NCBI GenBank assembly: GCA_900491605.1
Contig: UESW01004767.1
Span: 315,701-379,700, forward strand
DNA: 64,000 bases
Origin: Calamus simplicifolius
Lineage: Eukaryota > Streptophyta > Magnoliopsida > Arecales > Arecaceae
Reading direction: 5' to 3'
Shown one piece after another: positions 46,441 through 58,024 of this stretch. The stretch's first letter is position 1. Each line of letters begins with the position of its first letter. The translations under genes and the position numbers were made by a program. The notes beneath the pieces are model-generated. The model did not search any database and had not been told where the DNA came from. It was given only the letters and a program-made list of their open reading frames with translations.

Positions 46441-46445
46441 GTATG
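46399..46445. repeat. (TA)n microsatellite in WAT1 copy 1 last intron
   Basis: Interrupted TA repeat with tgtatg variants, just upstream of exon 7. Copy 2 has only a short (tg)n run at the matching place (about 58331-58348). Confidence 0.9.
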
Positions 46446-49400
46446 TATATGTACGTGTTTGTTTATGTGTGCGTGTGACATTGCCAAATCCCAGTAGATT
46501 CACTCCTCTCACCCAAGGGCTTGTTCTTGGAAGAGGTCTAAAGTTCAAATACTGGGAATTGCACAAAAAATTCAGCTACAAAAATTTGACTCCAAGTTTA
46601 AGTCCACAGATTACCATGACTAGGGGGAAAAAAAAAGAAAATGAATAAAACCAATCAACTTCATGACATAATAAGCTGCTGAAAAGGTAAGCAGACCACA
46701 AAAAGAGACAAAATTCCAGGTCATGATATTGGTATATGGAGTGGGAGTAAGACCTTCCAAGATAAATGGCATTTCCAAGGAACACTTTTGACAGGAAGGC
46801 GGACATTGCAGGTTGGAGTGGATTATATAGAGCCACTAATGTAGGTCCTATGATTTTGTTGGACCATGTCATTAACCCATAGTTAAGAGCAGATGCAATG
46901 ATTCCCTGAAAGAGGAAGTCACACAAGATGTTATGTAGTAGAGCATAAGATAAAATAAATCTCTTAATGAAATTCTAGTTACCACATATCTGAAAATAAA
47001 TTCAGTTCTGAATACACAGAAAGCATGTTAGAGATTCAGAGTCACAACCATACATTGTGCTGTATATTTTTCCAAAGTGCAAATATTAGTCCACTCTTTA
47101 TAAGAGGTACAGAGAGGGAAATAGAACCAATCAAAAGATCCTAAATGAAGTCAAATGTCCAAATAGAAATGAGGTAAAGACGATCAGTTTGGAACTCCCA
47201 GAAAAGGCAATCCCTGAAAATTCTATCAGACAGGAGAGAGATGAAACAACTTGCTGAGATTATAAAGATATATTCTTAAAAGTAAAAAACATGACATGTA
47301 AAATCTTACGGCATATAGGACAGCTACTATCTCTGACCACGTCAAGATCCACTCTGAAGAACCATTAGCTGCAAGCAGGCCTGTCAAAATCATCAAGAAT
47401 GCACCAAAAGTGTACGAGTATGCTGTCAAAGATAAACTGGCAGGGTACTTTTTCAACACTGGAGCCTGAAATTTTTGAAAAACCACAAGAGATTACAAAA
47501 AGGCCGACAGAGTTATAAAGAAGAGGAAGAGAAGAAAAATAAATAAAATAGAACTCCATGTGAACAGTTAATACTTGATACCACTCACCCTTTGTAATGA
47601 GCTCACCGCATTAAACAACATGTCAAAATTAAAGTAGCTGCACTTCTGTGCAACTTTTGGTCTTCCCAAGTAAAATCTTATGTGCAAGACTGAGTTGAAA
47701 ACTATCTATTATCTACTGATTTGGAAAAAGGTAATCTGAGTTTTATTATGTTAATTCTGCTGGAGGTGACAATGGATGACACAAACTCTGCATCATCTCC
47801 ACTCCAAAATCTGTCTTTAATTCCCTCACCTGCTCCGTCAACAGTGCATATTCATAATTCTTTGCTAAATTGAAGGCTTTGTTGTGTAATCAGGAGGCAG
47901 ACTTGTTGCCTCTGCAGAAAGCTCATTACCTAAACCAATTTTCATTTGATGGGCCAACTTAAACAAAGATGCCATATAACATTTAAATTCAAAAATAACA
48001 GAACCAACTCTGACAGGTAAATAGGACAAATTTATCACATAGCATGAGTAATGTTTATTCTAACAAAACATTACACGAATCACACCCTAAATGTGCACTT
48101 GGACATGCCTGTATGCTAGTTAGTACAAGTATCCATGCAATGTATCAAAAGAAGAGCACTGCTATGGGGCTCGTCCTGTTAATAAAATGATCGCTGCACT
48201 GTTGGCCAGCCACATGGCAAGAGGGGATTGTTGGGATTTACTAATTTGTACAATTAATGGGAAGATTGGGGTATAAAGTACCAATTCTCTTGTGCCACAT
48301 GGCCAATCAACAGCAGAGCAAAAATTTTCAGTGCTGGATTCCATAGCATTAATCTGACAAGGAGTATGACTACTATAATCCAAATTAATAGGGCAACAGT
48401 AACTTCTGTAATTAGTACCTGTAAACCTAGATAAGCAGCCATGCAACAGCAATTTCCAATTAAACACAAAACACCGATATGCCACTTGTTGAACCCAAAG
48501 CCAAGCAATCTAGATGCTAAATACCCAGCCAGCTCAAGCTGAGGATTCATGCTTGCCCCACTCTGGGACAATTCATGAAGGCCACTGGGTCCTATTATAG
48601 CTGGACCTCTGTAGAAGACCATTAGTATGGCACCCGAAACACAGATAAGAGTGCCCAAAACCTTCATCTGGCTCTCATATGCCCGCAAGTTCACCAACTC
48701 AGCACTGCATGTAGTAAACATCAAATGAACTCAGAAAGGAACAAACTTATTTAAGGTATAGCAATCCAGAGCAAAGAAGATAGCAGCTCACCGCAATAAC
48801 ACAGCAAAAATAAACGTAAAGACAGGAATCGCAGGCTGAACAGCTGCTGCATAAGTAGGATTGGTGTAACTAAGCCCAAGAAGAAATAAAAGCTGGTTGC
48901 CAAAAATCCTAGTAAAGGAACAATAACCAAGTGGATTAGTCTTAAGTTATAAAGACCTAGTTGAACTGGTAAGATTTAGGAGCTTGCCCTGTCAATCCAA
49001 GAAGGCCAAATGATGCAAGGAGGCGACGAGTCAGTGGTGGGCGAACCCTCCTGCCAAAAATCATAATCATATTAACTCCAACTACATTATAACAAAGTAA
49101 CAAAGAAGGTAAATCAATGTAGACAAAAAACTAATGATAAACCATGAGAAAAAAACAAAATCTGGATGTCATTCTATTGCTCTATAATTCAAATCACCAA
49201 TGCTTAATTTTCCATAAATCATATCACTGATGACCAAAGAATAGTTTGAACAATAAACAGATGAAAAAAGGACTTGCAAGTTGCATACGTTGTTTATAGC
49301 CTTTATTTTCTTTATTCTACATAAATCAAACTACAAATACAGAATTCTCTGAATCATGCATTAAAATAAATAATAATGCACAGTCAGCCATTAGTTCTGT

Positions 49401-49449
49401 AAGATGATGAACACTGAGAATTAGAAATAGACTTGCATTACCATAAATT

Positions 49450-50540
49450 TATCTCAATATTCCCATTTCAGCCATATTCATTTTGTATATATATGTAAAT
49501 TTCTACCTATCGAACATTCTGTATCATAAGATATAGCTGGTTTTATATCTATCCTATAATATTATCCCTTCAATATGATGGTACTCTACCATAGCATAAT
49601 ATCTCATTTGCGCTTGACCATTTCATCCTTTAATCATATGAACAACATCATCCTCAATCTTTCCCTTCTTATGAATAATCGATCCTAAATGTCAAAAATG
49701 TTCGCTTTTAAGAACTTCATAGTTCTCAAGTTTTATTCTACATTTATTTCTATTTCTAATTGCACTCAAATTACATTCTATATATTCTGTCTTTATTCTA
49801 TTTAATCTAAAATTTTTAGATTATAATGCATTTCTTTATAATTTTAAATTGTAATTAACTTCAACCTTAGTTTCATTCACTAATATTTTATCATCTACAA
49901 TAACATGCACCATGAATATCATCTCAAATATATATAGTAAGCTTATCCATAACTAAAGCAAAAAGGTGAATACTAAGAGAAAATCCTTGATTTAAACTAA
50001 CTATAACAAGAATTCACTAGAATTACTGTTAGTGATTTTTATATTAGTAACTATTTCATCATATACATCTTTTATTATGTTAATATATCTAACATGTATT
50101 TCTTTTTCCTTTTCTTTCTAACGCCCATCATAAGATTTTTTTTTTTTTTAAGGACTCTTTTTTATATATTTTCTCTAAATCAATAAAACTATATAAAGAT
50201 CTTATCTTTTTTCTTTATTTTTTTTCATTAATCTTTCGTGAAAGAAAATAGTTTTTATAGTCCATCTTTCCAGCATAAAAGCAAATTAATTTTATGATTT
50301 TTTGGTAGCACATGTCAATTTATGCTCAATTCATCCTCTTTCAAAGTTTGATACTATAATATTTAGAATAATTTTGATTTTTTTTTATTATTTTTATAAA
50401 TTAATGCTTAGTATTTTTCGTTCGTTCATGAGATATCTTTTTAATTTTTAAAATTTTATTTAATAAATTTATCATCTACATTACTCCAATATTATCTAAA
50501 TATTTTTAAACCTTAATGGGAATCTTATCGGGCCTCTTCA
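49450..50540 (-). mobile_element. Decayed RTE-type LINE relic in intron 1 of WAT1 copy 1
   Basis: On the minus strand, stop-ridden translation shows a degenerate FADD-x-x-LVNET block near 49915-49880, followed toward lower coordinates by pieces resembling the ELW and ECKF segments of RTE reverse transcriptase. The landmarks are the same as in the relic at 20300-21545, in the opposite orientation. The matching intron of copy 2 (60924-62036) is about 0.8 kb shorter and lacks it. Confidence 0.55.
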
Positions 50541-51137
50541 CTCTTCTTATTTTCTTCTTGTTCTTATGTATGCTCTTTTACCTCGGACACCCTAGTTTTA
50601 GTTCAATCAAACTGCGTGTATAACCATGGCAGCTAAAACCAACGGCCAATCCAAGCCACGCCATTTGAATAAACAGAGACAGACAGAACATTTGATCCAT
50701 GCATATCAGCTACCAACGAGCAATCAAGGCCAGACCCCACCAAAATCACTCTCGTCAATAGAATAATAATAAGAAAAACACAAGCAGGGATCAAGATCCC
50801 TCATCAGTAATAGGTACAATTAAAGAGAACCAATTTATTTTGGCTTGATGGGAAAGAAACAGAACACGCAAGCAGCAATCATCATCATCATCAGAACATA
50901 AATTCGAAAGAAAGAGAGGGTTGTCTAAGACCAAGGAAGGAGAACTCACCTCTCACGGATGAAGGCGACGGAGCCGAGAATGGTGAGGGCGAGGAGGTCA
51001 CGGTAGACGCAGAAGACGATTTGGTTCATGCCCACGTTCAGCGCCGATTTGGTGATTACGTGGTAACCCCCGTTCGCCACCTGCACCACCGCCATCGCCG
51101 CGTGCGCCCTCCACACCCTGCTGTCTACCCCCGCCAT

Positions 51138-52039
51138 CTTCTCCTTCTTCTTCTTCTTCTTCTTCTCCTCCTCTGAGCTCTCTCCGTCCCTTCCCAAATG
51201 GCTGCCAAGCCCTTCTTATTTTACCTCAAACAAAAAGACGGGTCAAGCTAGTTAAAGCTTCTTTTTTTTTTCCTTTCTTTATATTTTTTTCCCAACATTT
51301 ATGGGCAAGGAGCCGACGGCAGAGTTGTACGTGTTTTTGTTTTTTCCGTGACCTTTCTTCGCTGGGCGCCGCCGATACCTACGGTTGGGCCTGGCGGCTG
51401 GAGCGGCTGACGCCGACGACCGTCGCGTCTTAATCAGGCAACAGAGGAGGGTGGGCGGTCCCGCTTGCCGCGTCTTCCGTTCTAATCCATTCCTGAGCTG
51501 TGATTCGCTGCCAAATAAATAGGATTTGTGCTCTCCAGCTACCGAAATTAGCTGTAAGTCACCCGGATGCCTCTCATCGGGATTTCAATTAAATCTTGGG
51601 AAGCCATTGCCATTGTTCTTAAAATCAAAATATTTGAACTTAACTGCTTTCATTTCTTTTCCCATCATTAACTGTGTTTGTATAATTGTATGCAATAAAA
51701 AATAAATCTTTTATATGATTATTTACCCACGTAATTAATCAATTGCTTTTGCACCATATGTGATGCAACAACAAAAAAACTTTTCCTTAAAACAAACTAA
51801 AATGAAGAGACTCCACCAAAATCAAATACAAACTAACAGTGCCTTCGTAGAAAAGTAACCTTTTAATATCAAACTTGAGACTTTCGTCTCCATTGATTGC
51901 AGGGTTGAATTGGGATATCTCAAAGAAATCTTTATTGCTTATAGCAAAGTGTCATAGCAATATAATAATTAGGCTAACTTAATTCTCATTCTTGCTTATC
52001 ATGGAAGCAAAATATAAAAGGTTGGATTGAGTAAGTTAA
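51138..52039. other. 5' flank of WAT1 copy 1 and start of a tandem repeat
   Basis: A GAA/TTC-rich leader (51140-51180) precedes the ATG; a GC-rich promoter-like stretch is at 51300-51500. From about 51820 this is the left unit of the tandem repeat described at 51820-53595. Confidence 0.5.
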
Positions 52040-53595
52040 GGGTCGTTTGATAGGCGGTAGCAGATAATCTATCCAGATTATTGATAATTTAAAAGAATCT
52101 ATTAGGTAGCTATATTTGATATGTATTTAAAATGACAATCTATCTTATCTTATCTTATGAGAAGTAATCTAAATTATTTCAGAAAGAAGTAGCTATACAT
52201 TATCAAAGATATGATAATATGATAAATTACTTTTTTTTTTGAATAAAATTGCTTTTTTTTTTCTTTTGATCGCTCTCTACTCACATCTTTTTTATCGATC
52301 TCACTGGAACATCTATGTCGAAGGTTCCGAACCATACCCTCTTCTGCGGAGTTGAGCTGCGGATCTTCGCCGCTCAGTGGCCCCATGGCACGCTGCTAAA
52401 TTTCTTTCGATCGATGGCCTCCAGCATTCTCATTGGTCATTTCGAATATTATTTATAAATATTTTTTAAAATATTATCACTTATAAATATATTTTTTTAA
52501 ATTAAATATATAATAAATAATTTTTTAATGAATTTAATTTAAGAGTATTTTAAGAATTTGATGTTATGACTGGTAATTTTTTAAGAATTTGATGTTATAT
52601 GACTGGTAATCTGTTTGTCATACAGTAATCAATCTTACTGTTGCATTACCTGTGTATATCAATATTATGATAATCTATCGAGTAATCTATCTGTTAGATA
52701 ATCTATATTATCATTCAAAAGGTGATAGCACAAAATGCAACCTTATATATCTTAATATAATACATGGACAACTATTTTATCTATACAATTTCAAATTTAA
52801 TTTAAATTGGAAGCTTTGCAAGCATTGTCTTCTTTCATATCTAATTTTGAAAGTATTGAAAGCTTCCTTGAGTTTATGGTAATATTTTGTGAGCTTTATA
52901 TTTTAAATTATCATTCTTTGGTCTTTGATTCAGGTGGATGCCATATTGCTATTGGATCATAAAAAGTAAATTTTAATATTAAAAAAATTTAAATCAAATA
53001 ATAATTGCACGTTGGACTAAGAAAAAGTGGATGGATTTATAATATTTAAACCAAAATGTTAAATACAAACTAATAATGCCTTCATAGAAAAGCAATTTTA
53101 ACATCAAACTTTATTACTCTTTATTACCTACAGCACAATGTAGAATAAATTTGTCGAACCAAATAATTATGCTAACTTATTTCTCATTTTTGCTTTTCTG
53201 CGGAGCAAAATATAAACGGCTAGATTGGAGATACTCTTTTAAAGTAAGTTACTCTCTACCCTTAGTATAATATATGAAGAACTATTTTATTTATAAAATT
53301 TTAAATTTCAAAACTTGCAAGCATCGTCTTATTTCGTATTTACAATGTTTTAATCATAATGGTAGGTCTACCAACTTTTGTTTCAATTTTGAAAATGCTG
53401 AAAGCTTTCTTAAGTTTATAATAATTTTTTTCTGAGCTTGATAGTTTAAATTATCATCCTTTGGTCTTTGGTTCAGATGGATGCTATACTGCTATTGGAT
53501 CATGAAAAGTAGATTTTAATATTTATAAAACTAAATCAAATAATAATGACACCTTAGACTAAGAAAAAGTGGGTGAATTTATAATATTTAAATCA
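51820..53595 (+). repeat. Two-unit tandem repeat, left unit split by a MITE
   Basis: Left unit 51820-52039 plus 52743-53050; right unit about 53050-53595. Shared blocks are aaatacaaactaa(c/t)a, gccttc(g/a)tagaaaag, gcaaaatataaa, gaactatttta/caactatttta, cattctttggtctttg/catcctttggtctttg and ggactaagaaaaagtgg/agactaagaaaaagtgg. The right unit has no insertion at the place corresponding to 52040-52742. Confidence 0.75.
52040..52742. mobile_element. MITE related to the one at 35250-36181
   Basis: Left end gggtcgtttgataggcggta at 52040; right end caaaatgcaacc at 52742, its complement ggttgcattttgtgctatca. Flanks are TAA (52037-52039) and TTA (52743-52745). It shares with the other element the inner attatc(g)gtaattta/attattgataattta block and the right-hand gataatctat stretches. 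Confirmed as an insertion by the empty-site repeat unit at about 53225-53275. Confidence 0.65.
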
Positions 53596-53599
53596 ATTT

Positions 53600-56560
53600 A
53601 AAATCTGATTTGAATTCTTCAATATATAAAAAATAGTTAATATTTAATATATTCAATAATACATTAAATGCTTTAAATACATGAGGCTTGGTTTCCCTCT
53701 CCCTTTTGTAAACCTTTAAATTTTAACATTTTTGGTTTCTTTTTAAGAGTTAAATATATGGATGGATATAGTTTTTTTTTTTTTTTTTTTTTTTTGATTC
53801 CCTCAATATTTTCAGCTGAAATTGTGAATCTAAAATTTTATGATGCAAGATCGAAAATTATTATCCAAGCTGCTGCAAACCATTTTCTAATTAAACCGGA
53901 GCTTGTTGCCTGGACGCTTCCTTGGTACAATAAATCGTTGACATGCGAGCCAGTTGAGTTTCCCCGTGGTGCCTACGGCGATTTATCGAACTATAAAATA
54001 TAATCACTTTCAAAAATACTGTTTAGAGAGCTAGCTTTACGGCATGATGCTGATATTTAGTAAAGAATATTTCATTCCCTTGGTAATCAAGTTTTTCTAT
54101 TGAACGAATTGAGCGTCGCATTAACCGGACTGATGGTAATCAAGTTGGGGAAGGAATCCCCCAATTAATTAATAATATGAGTGAAATTCTCTGTCTGTCG
54201 TTGTCGCAGAGGACTCTGAAGATAGGGCAGCCCGGTAAAGTCCAAATGGGAGGGAGGGGCAATGGCTGTTCGCAATATTCGATTTGATAAGCATATCTCT
54301 ATAGGCCATCAGGCCTTATCCATAAGCCACCTACTTGCTATCAAATATGCCGAAAGAAACGTCCTACCTCACAAAAAAAAAAAAGAGGTAGGTGGTGTTT
54401 AATTTTTAAAATATAATAATTTTTTTTTAATAATAATTTTATCATTCAGAAATAGCTCTAGTTATTTTAAAATTTTTTAAAAAATAAGTTTAGAAAATAA
54501 TTTAGGTTTACCTTTTAATTAGTTTTTTTTTTCAAATTTATCTATTGTAATTATAGTTTTTTAAAAAAAAATATCCAAAAGATATTCTTTCTTATTTTTT
54601 ATTTCAAATACATTCTTAAAAAGAAAATCGAATAAAATTATGTTTTACGAAGCTAGAAGGATCATGAAAGGAAAAGAGTAATAGACACTTTTACCATAGA
54701 AGAGAGAGAAGTGAGAGGGAAAAAGAATCTGAGTTATTTTATCTTAAAATTTTAATTTTATTATTTTTAATTAAAGAAAAAAAGAGATAAAAAATAATTT
54801 ATAATTTTTGATCTTACGTTATTCTTATATATATATATATATATATATAAAAGAAGAGGATAACAGCTTCTCTTCTCTTTCTTTCTCATCTCTCCTCTCT
54901 TTTTTTTTTTTTTTTTTTTAATTTTTATTCTTTCATTATTTTCTTTCTAAAGACTAAACAAACCCGTTGATGTACTCTTAGAAAGAGGAGCTCCATAGAG
55001 CGCATTTTTTAATAGGTTGAAAGGCAAGGTTAAGACCCACACATTTAAAATGAGACCTTATCCTTATCCTTAGAAACGTGGCTAGCCCAAGGCCGACATA
55101 TCTTGTCTCATGCCAGAATGCGTACGTGAAGGAGCTGACACCACCTCATCTCAACATCCAAAGACGGCTGCATCTGAAGCCGAGGCAAAACAGGATGGCA
55201 ACCACCCCAATGTACCATACAAATTTGCATATTAGGCTAACATTTACATGCACACGAAGAGAAAGGGTTAGATTTAACTGCATAAGCTCAAATCTAATCA
55301 CTGCTTTTACTATATATATATATATATATTAGATTCATACATATCTCGAAGTCAAAAAAATTTATTAATTTTTTAAAAATTAATAAAATAAATAGAAATA
55401 AGTAAATAATAAATAAAATATAATAAAAATAAACACTAACTATTCTAAGAATAATGATAAATATTTATTACACAAAATAATTCGATATATTCAAAATAAG
55501 CAACTAGTTTAAATCAAGAAATATCTCATAAACAAAAGCACTAAGAAATAAAAAGAGACTATTGAATATATGGTCCCAAAGAATAAAGTGTATTTATAAA
55601 GATAGAACAAACAAGATGCATAGCCAATACCTGATCCAATATTTTTTATTCGTTCCTACAATATTTTCATTTACTAACCAAATTAGATGTTGATCAGTTC
55701 AAGCAAATTGTTTATTCTAAATATGTTATCATTTGTTTTATGAATAAATATTTATCATCGTTCTTAAAAAAGTTAGTATTTACTTTATCATATTTGTATA
55801 TATTTCTTACCTATTTTTATTTATTTTATTATAATTTTTTTAAGCAGCTAAGAGTGGTTAACGAGTAGCTTTTTAGCTTTAAGATTCATACGATCTAATC
55901 CTAGAGACAATAATTGAATTTGAATTTGACTATAAATAAATGTAGCTAATTATTATATATATAACATATAAATATAATATTGGTTAATTTAATCGTTTAT
56001 TTGATGATCATAAAATTTAGTTATCCAAGACTTACATTCATCTTTATATCTTTTTTTTAAAATATTTTTTAAAACTTGATACAAATATGGATATATTGAT
56101 ATCTTATTTATATTGATATCTGATCTATTTAAGTCTTAACTCAAAGTGGCTTGTTAGTTCGCTTTCAAGATAATTTGTGTTGTTCATCAAAGTTGGGAGG
56201 ATAATTTGATAATAATGTAATAAAAAGAAGAAGAAGAAGAAGAGGGGAGAAGAAACACTCTTTGTAAGATGTAGTCAGGTCCTCGACAGTTAATATCTGC
56301 GTTGCATCAGATGCCCATTGTGGCGTCCATTAATCTGTGCAAGACCTCCAGAAATTAGGCCTTCGTTCAGGAGGCCTGGGCTTAAGAAGTTCCAAAAGTC
56401 CATGTTTTATCTCCTGCTTTAAGCATTAAAAGAAATAGCAAGGCCACTACAATAGTCTATTATTCATTATCCCACTTGGAGGACAACTTGGTTTAATTTT
56501 ATTCAGTTTAGGAATATTAATATATGGAGTTGAAGATATGAATCGAATCAATCTTCTCGG
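53600..56560. other. Intergenic, no supported gene
   Basis: AT-rich with poly-T (about 53771-53795 and 54900-54920) and (TA)n tracts (54832-54850 and 55313-55330). The frames at 53758-54003 and 55078-55332 are unrecognised. (AAG)n at about 56225-56245. Confidence 0.4.
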
Positions 56561-58024
56561 CTCGTGAAGACAGCCGACTTGAACTCGGTATTTGATATCC
56601 TACGCAATCCCAGCAAACCAGATCTCAAGCAAATGACATCCTATCCTCCCATGTATTAAGGATTTGGAATAACCTAATCAAATATAATCCCACAATTATT
56701 AGAAATAAAATAAGATAAATAACCTAAAAAGGGCAGATATTATCTAAATTGCTGTAAATGGAACAAATGGACTATATCTATAATGATCTTTTTTATGAAG
56801 AGAAAAACGCAAAGTCAATCACAAATGGAGGTCTAACTTTTATGGAGCTTGCAGATCGATTGGAATATCTAAGTATTTTCCCATCCTTCTTCCAAGTATC
56901 ATATCAATCTAATAATTAATTTCAATTAGATTTAGTTTATATACTCTTACCATTTTGTTTTAGTTCTGCTGTCATTAGAAATAAATTTGAAGTTCTCCTT
57001 CCATGTCAGTACTCAGTATACCATATCACCAGACCACACAACCCTGAACAAGGTTGATCTGGCATGCGCATCAACATGCTGACCTTGATTTTTATTTCTC
57101 AGAAAACATTTTTGACACCATAGGACTTGGCGAAACAGATATTGCAAGAGGAAAGCCTAATGAAACAGTCCATGAATAAATGGACAAATTGGAAAACATC
57201 CAAGATGGCACAAACTTCCAAATATTACAAATATTAAACCCTGTTTTACACTTTAAATACAAAAGTCCCATGAAGATACAGACAGTACCAAAGGAATTAT
57301 TTTGGAGAGATGCATCAGAAAAAAAAAAAATTTAAAATAAAATAAGAAGAGCAACTTTAACCACCTTTCATAACATCAAATATATCAACATGGCTTTATA
57401 GTTTTGAGTGACATATAATTCTTCAGCCATCCACATCCACAAGAAGATAACAACAATAACAACAAAGCCTTAATCCCAAACGAGATACATAAGAAAATAG
57501 ACTATAATAATTCGATAAAGCAGATAAACCATATAAACCTCTTTGCCAGTGATGCTGACTTCATAACTCCAACCTGCATCACCATCCCCTAAGTTATGCA
57601 TAGCCTCTGCTCTAGAAAACTGTGTCGAGAAATAAAGAAAGAGGATAAGAACATGCAAGAAAACCTTTGGTTCCTGGGCTTTTTTTCCCTCCAATTCTAT
57701 TGGCTAGATTTCGCTCCATTTTTCGTAGCCAAAGAGGAATACTGGAGTTTTCTGTTATAATGCATGTCATTGCTTATAATCACTTCAGACATTAACTATA
57801 ATAATGTTGTGACGCTGGTAATCGAAAGTTTCTATCTGAAGAAGAACAGAACATGAATAAAGTAGCACAATTGGAGTAGACAATAAAGATATGACACTAA
57901 ACACCCTATAGAGAGAACCTTTCCTTGGGGAAAGACTCTGGCATCTGACTGCTCTCCATCTCCATATTTCGATGGGTGAATCTCAAAATGGGACAAGAGG
58001 AACACAACATGCTGTCATGTGGCT
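56560..58024. other. 3' flank of WAT1 copy 2, duplicated with 45230-46086
   Basis: Collinear with the flank of copy 1, interrupted here by a ~0.3-kb stretch (about 56790-57110) with no counterpart there. No coding function supported. Confidence 0.55.

Larger units (their letters stand above)
46087..51137 (-). pseudogene. WAT1-related (UMAMIT-type) transporter, copy 1; 7 exons, 1-bp deletion in last exon
   Basis: Minus-strand exons: 51137-50950, 49050-48988, 48908-48792, 48704-48419, 47465-47310, 46905-46754 and 46279-46087. The translation starts MAGVDSRVWRAHAAMAVVQV, with MNQIVFCVYRDLLALTILG, RPPLTRRLLASFGLLGLTG, then the IFGNQLLFLLGLSYTNPTYA and AAVQPAIPVFTFIFAVLL block, an ILMVFYRGPAIIG block, APVLKKYPASLSLTAYSYTF and ASALNYGLMTWSNKIIGPT: a ten-helix plant drug/metabolite exporter with two EamA domains, closest in my judgement to the At5g45370/At4g19185 group. 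Such proteins move amino acids or auxin across membranes; the substrate here is unknown. Intron 2 begins GC, not GT. In exon 7 at about 46231, ggcc replaces the gggccc-type run of copy 2, shifting the frame after GLYLVTW; the altered tail of about 38 residues ends at TGA 46087-46089. If this is a sequence error, the gene is intact with its stop at 46097. All membrane segments are upstream of the shift. Confidence 0.85.

Noticed and set aside
53758..54003. Plus-strand frame starting with a poly-phenylalanine stretch as a signal peptide
   Set aside because: The hydrophobic run comes from a poly-T tract; the remainder matches no known family.
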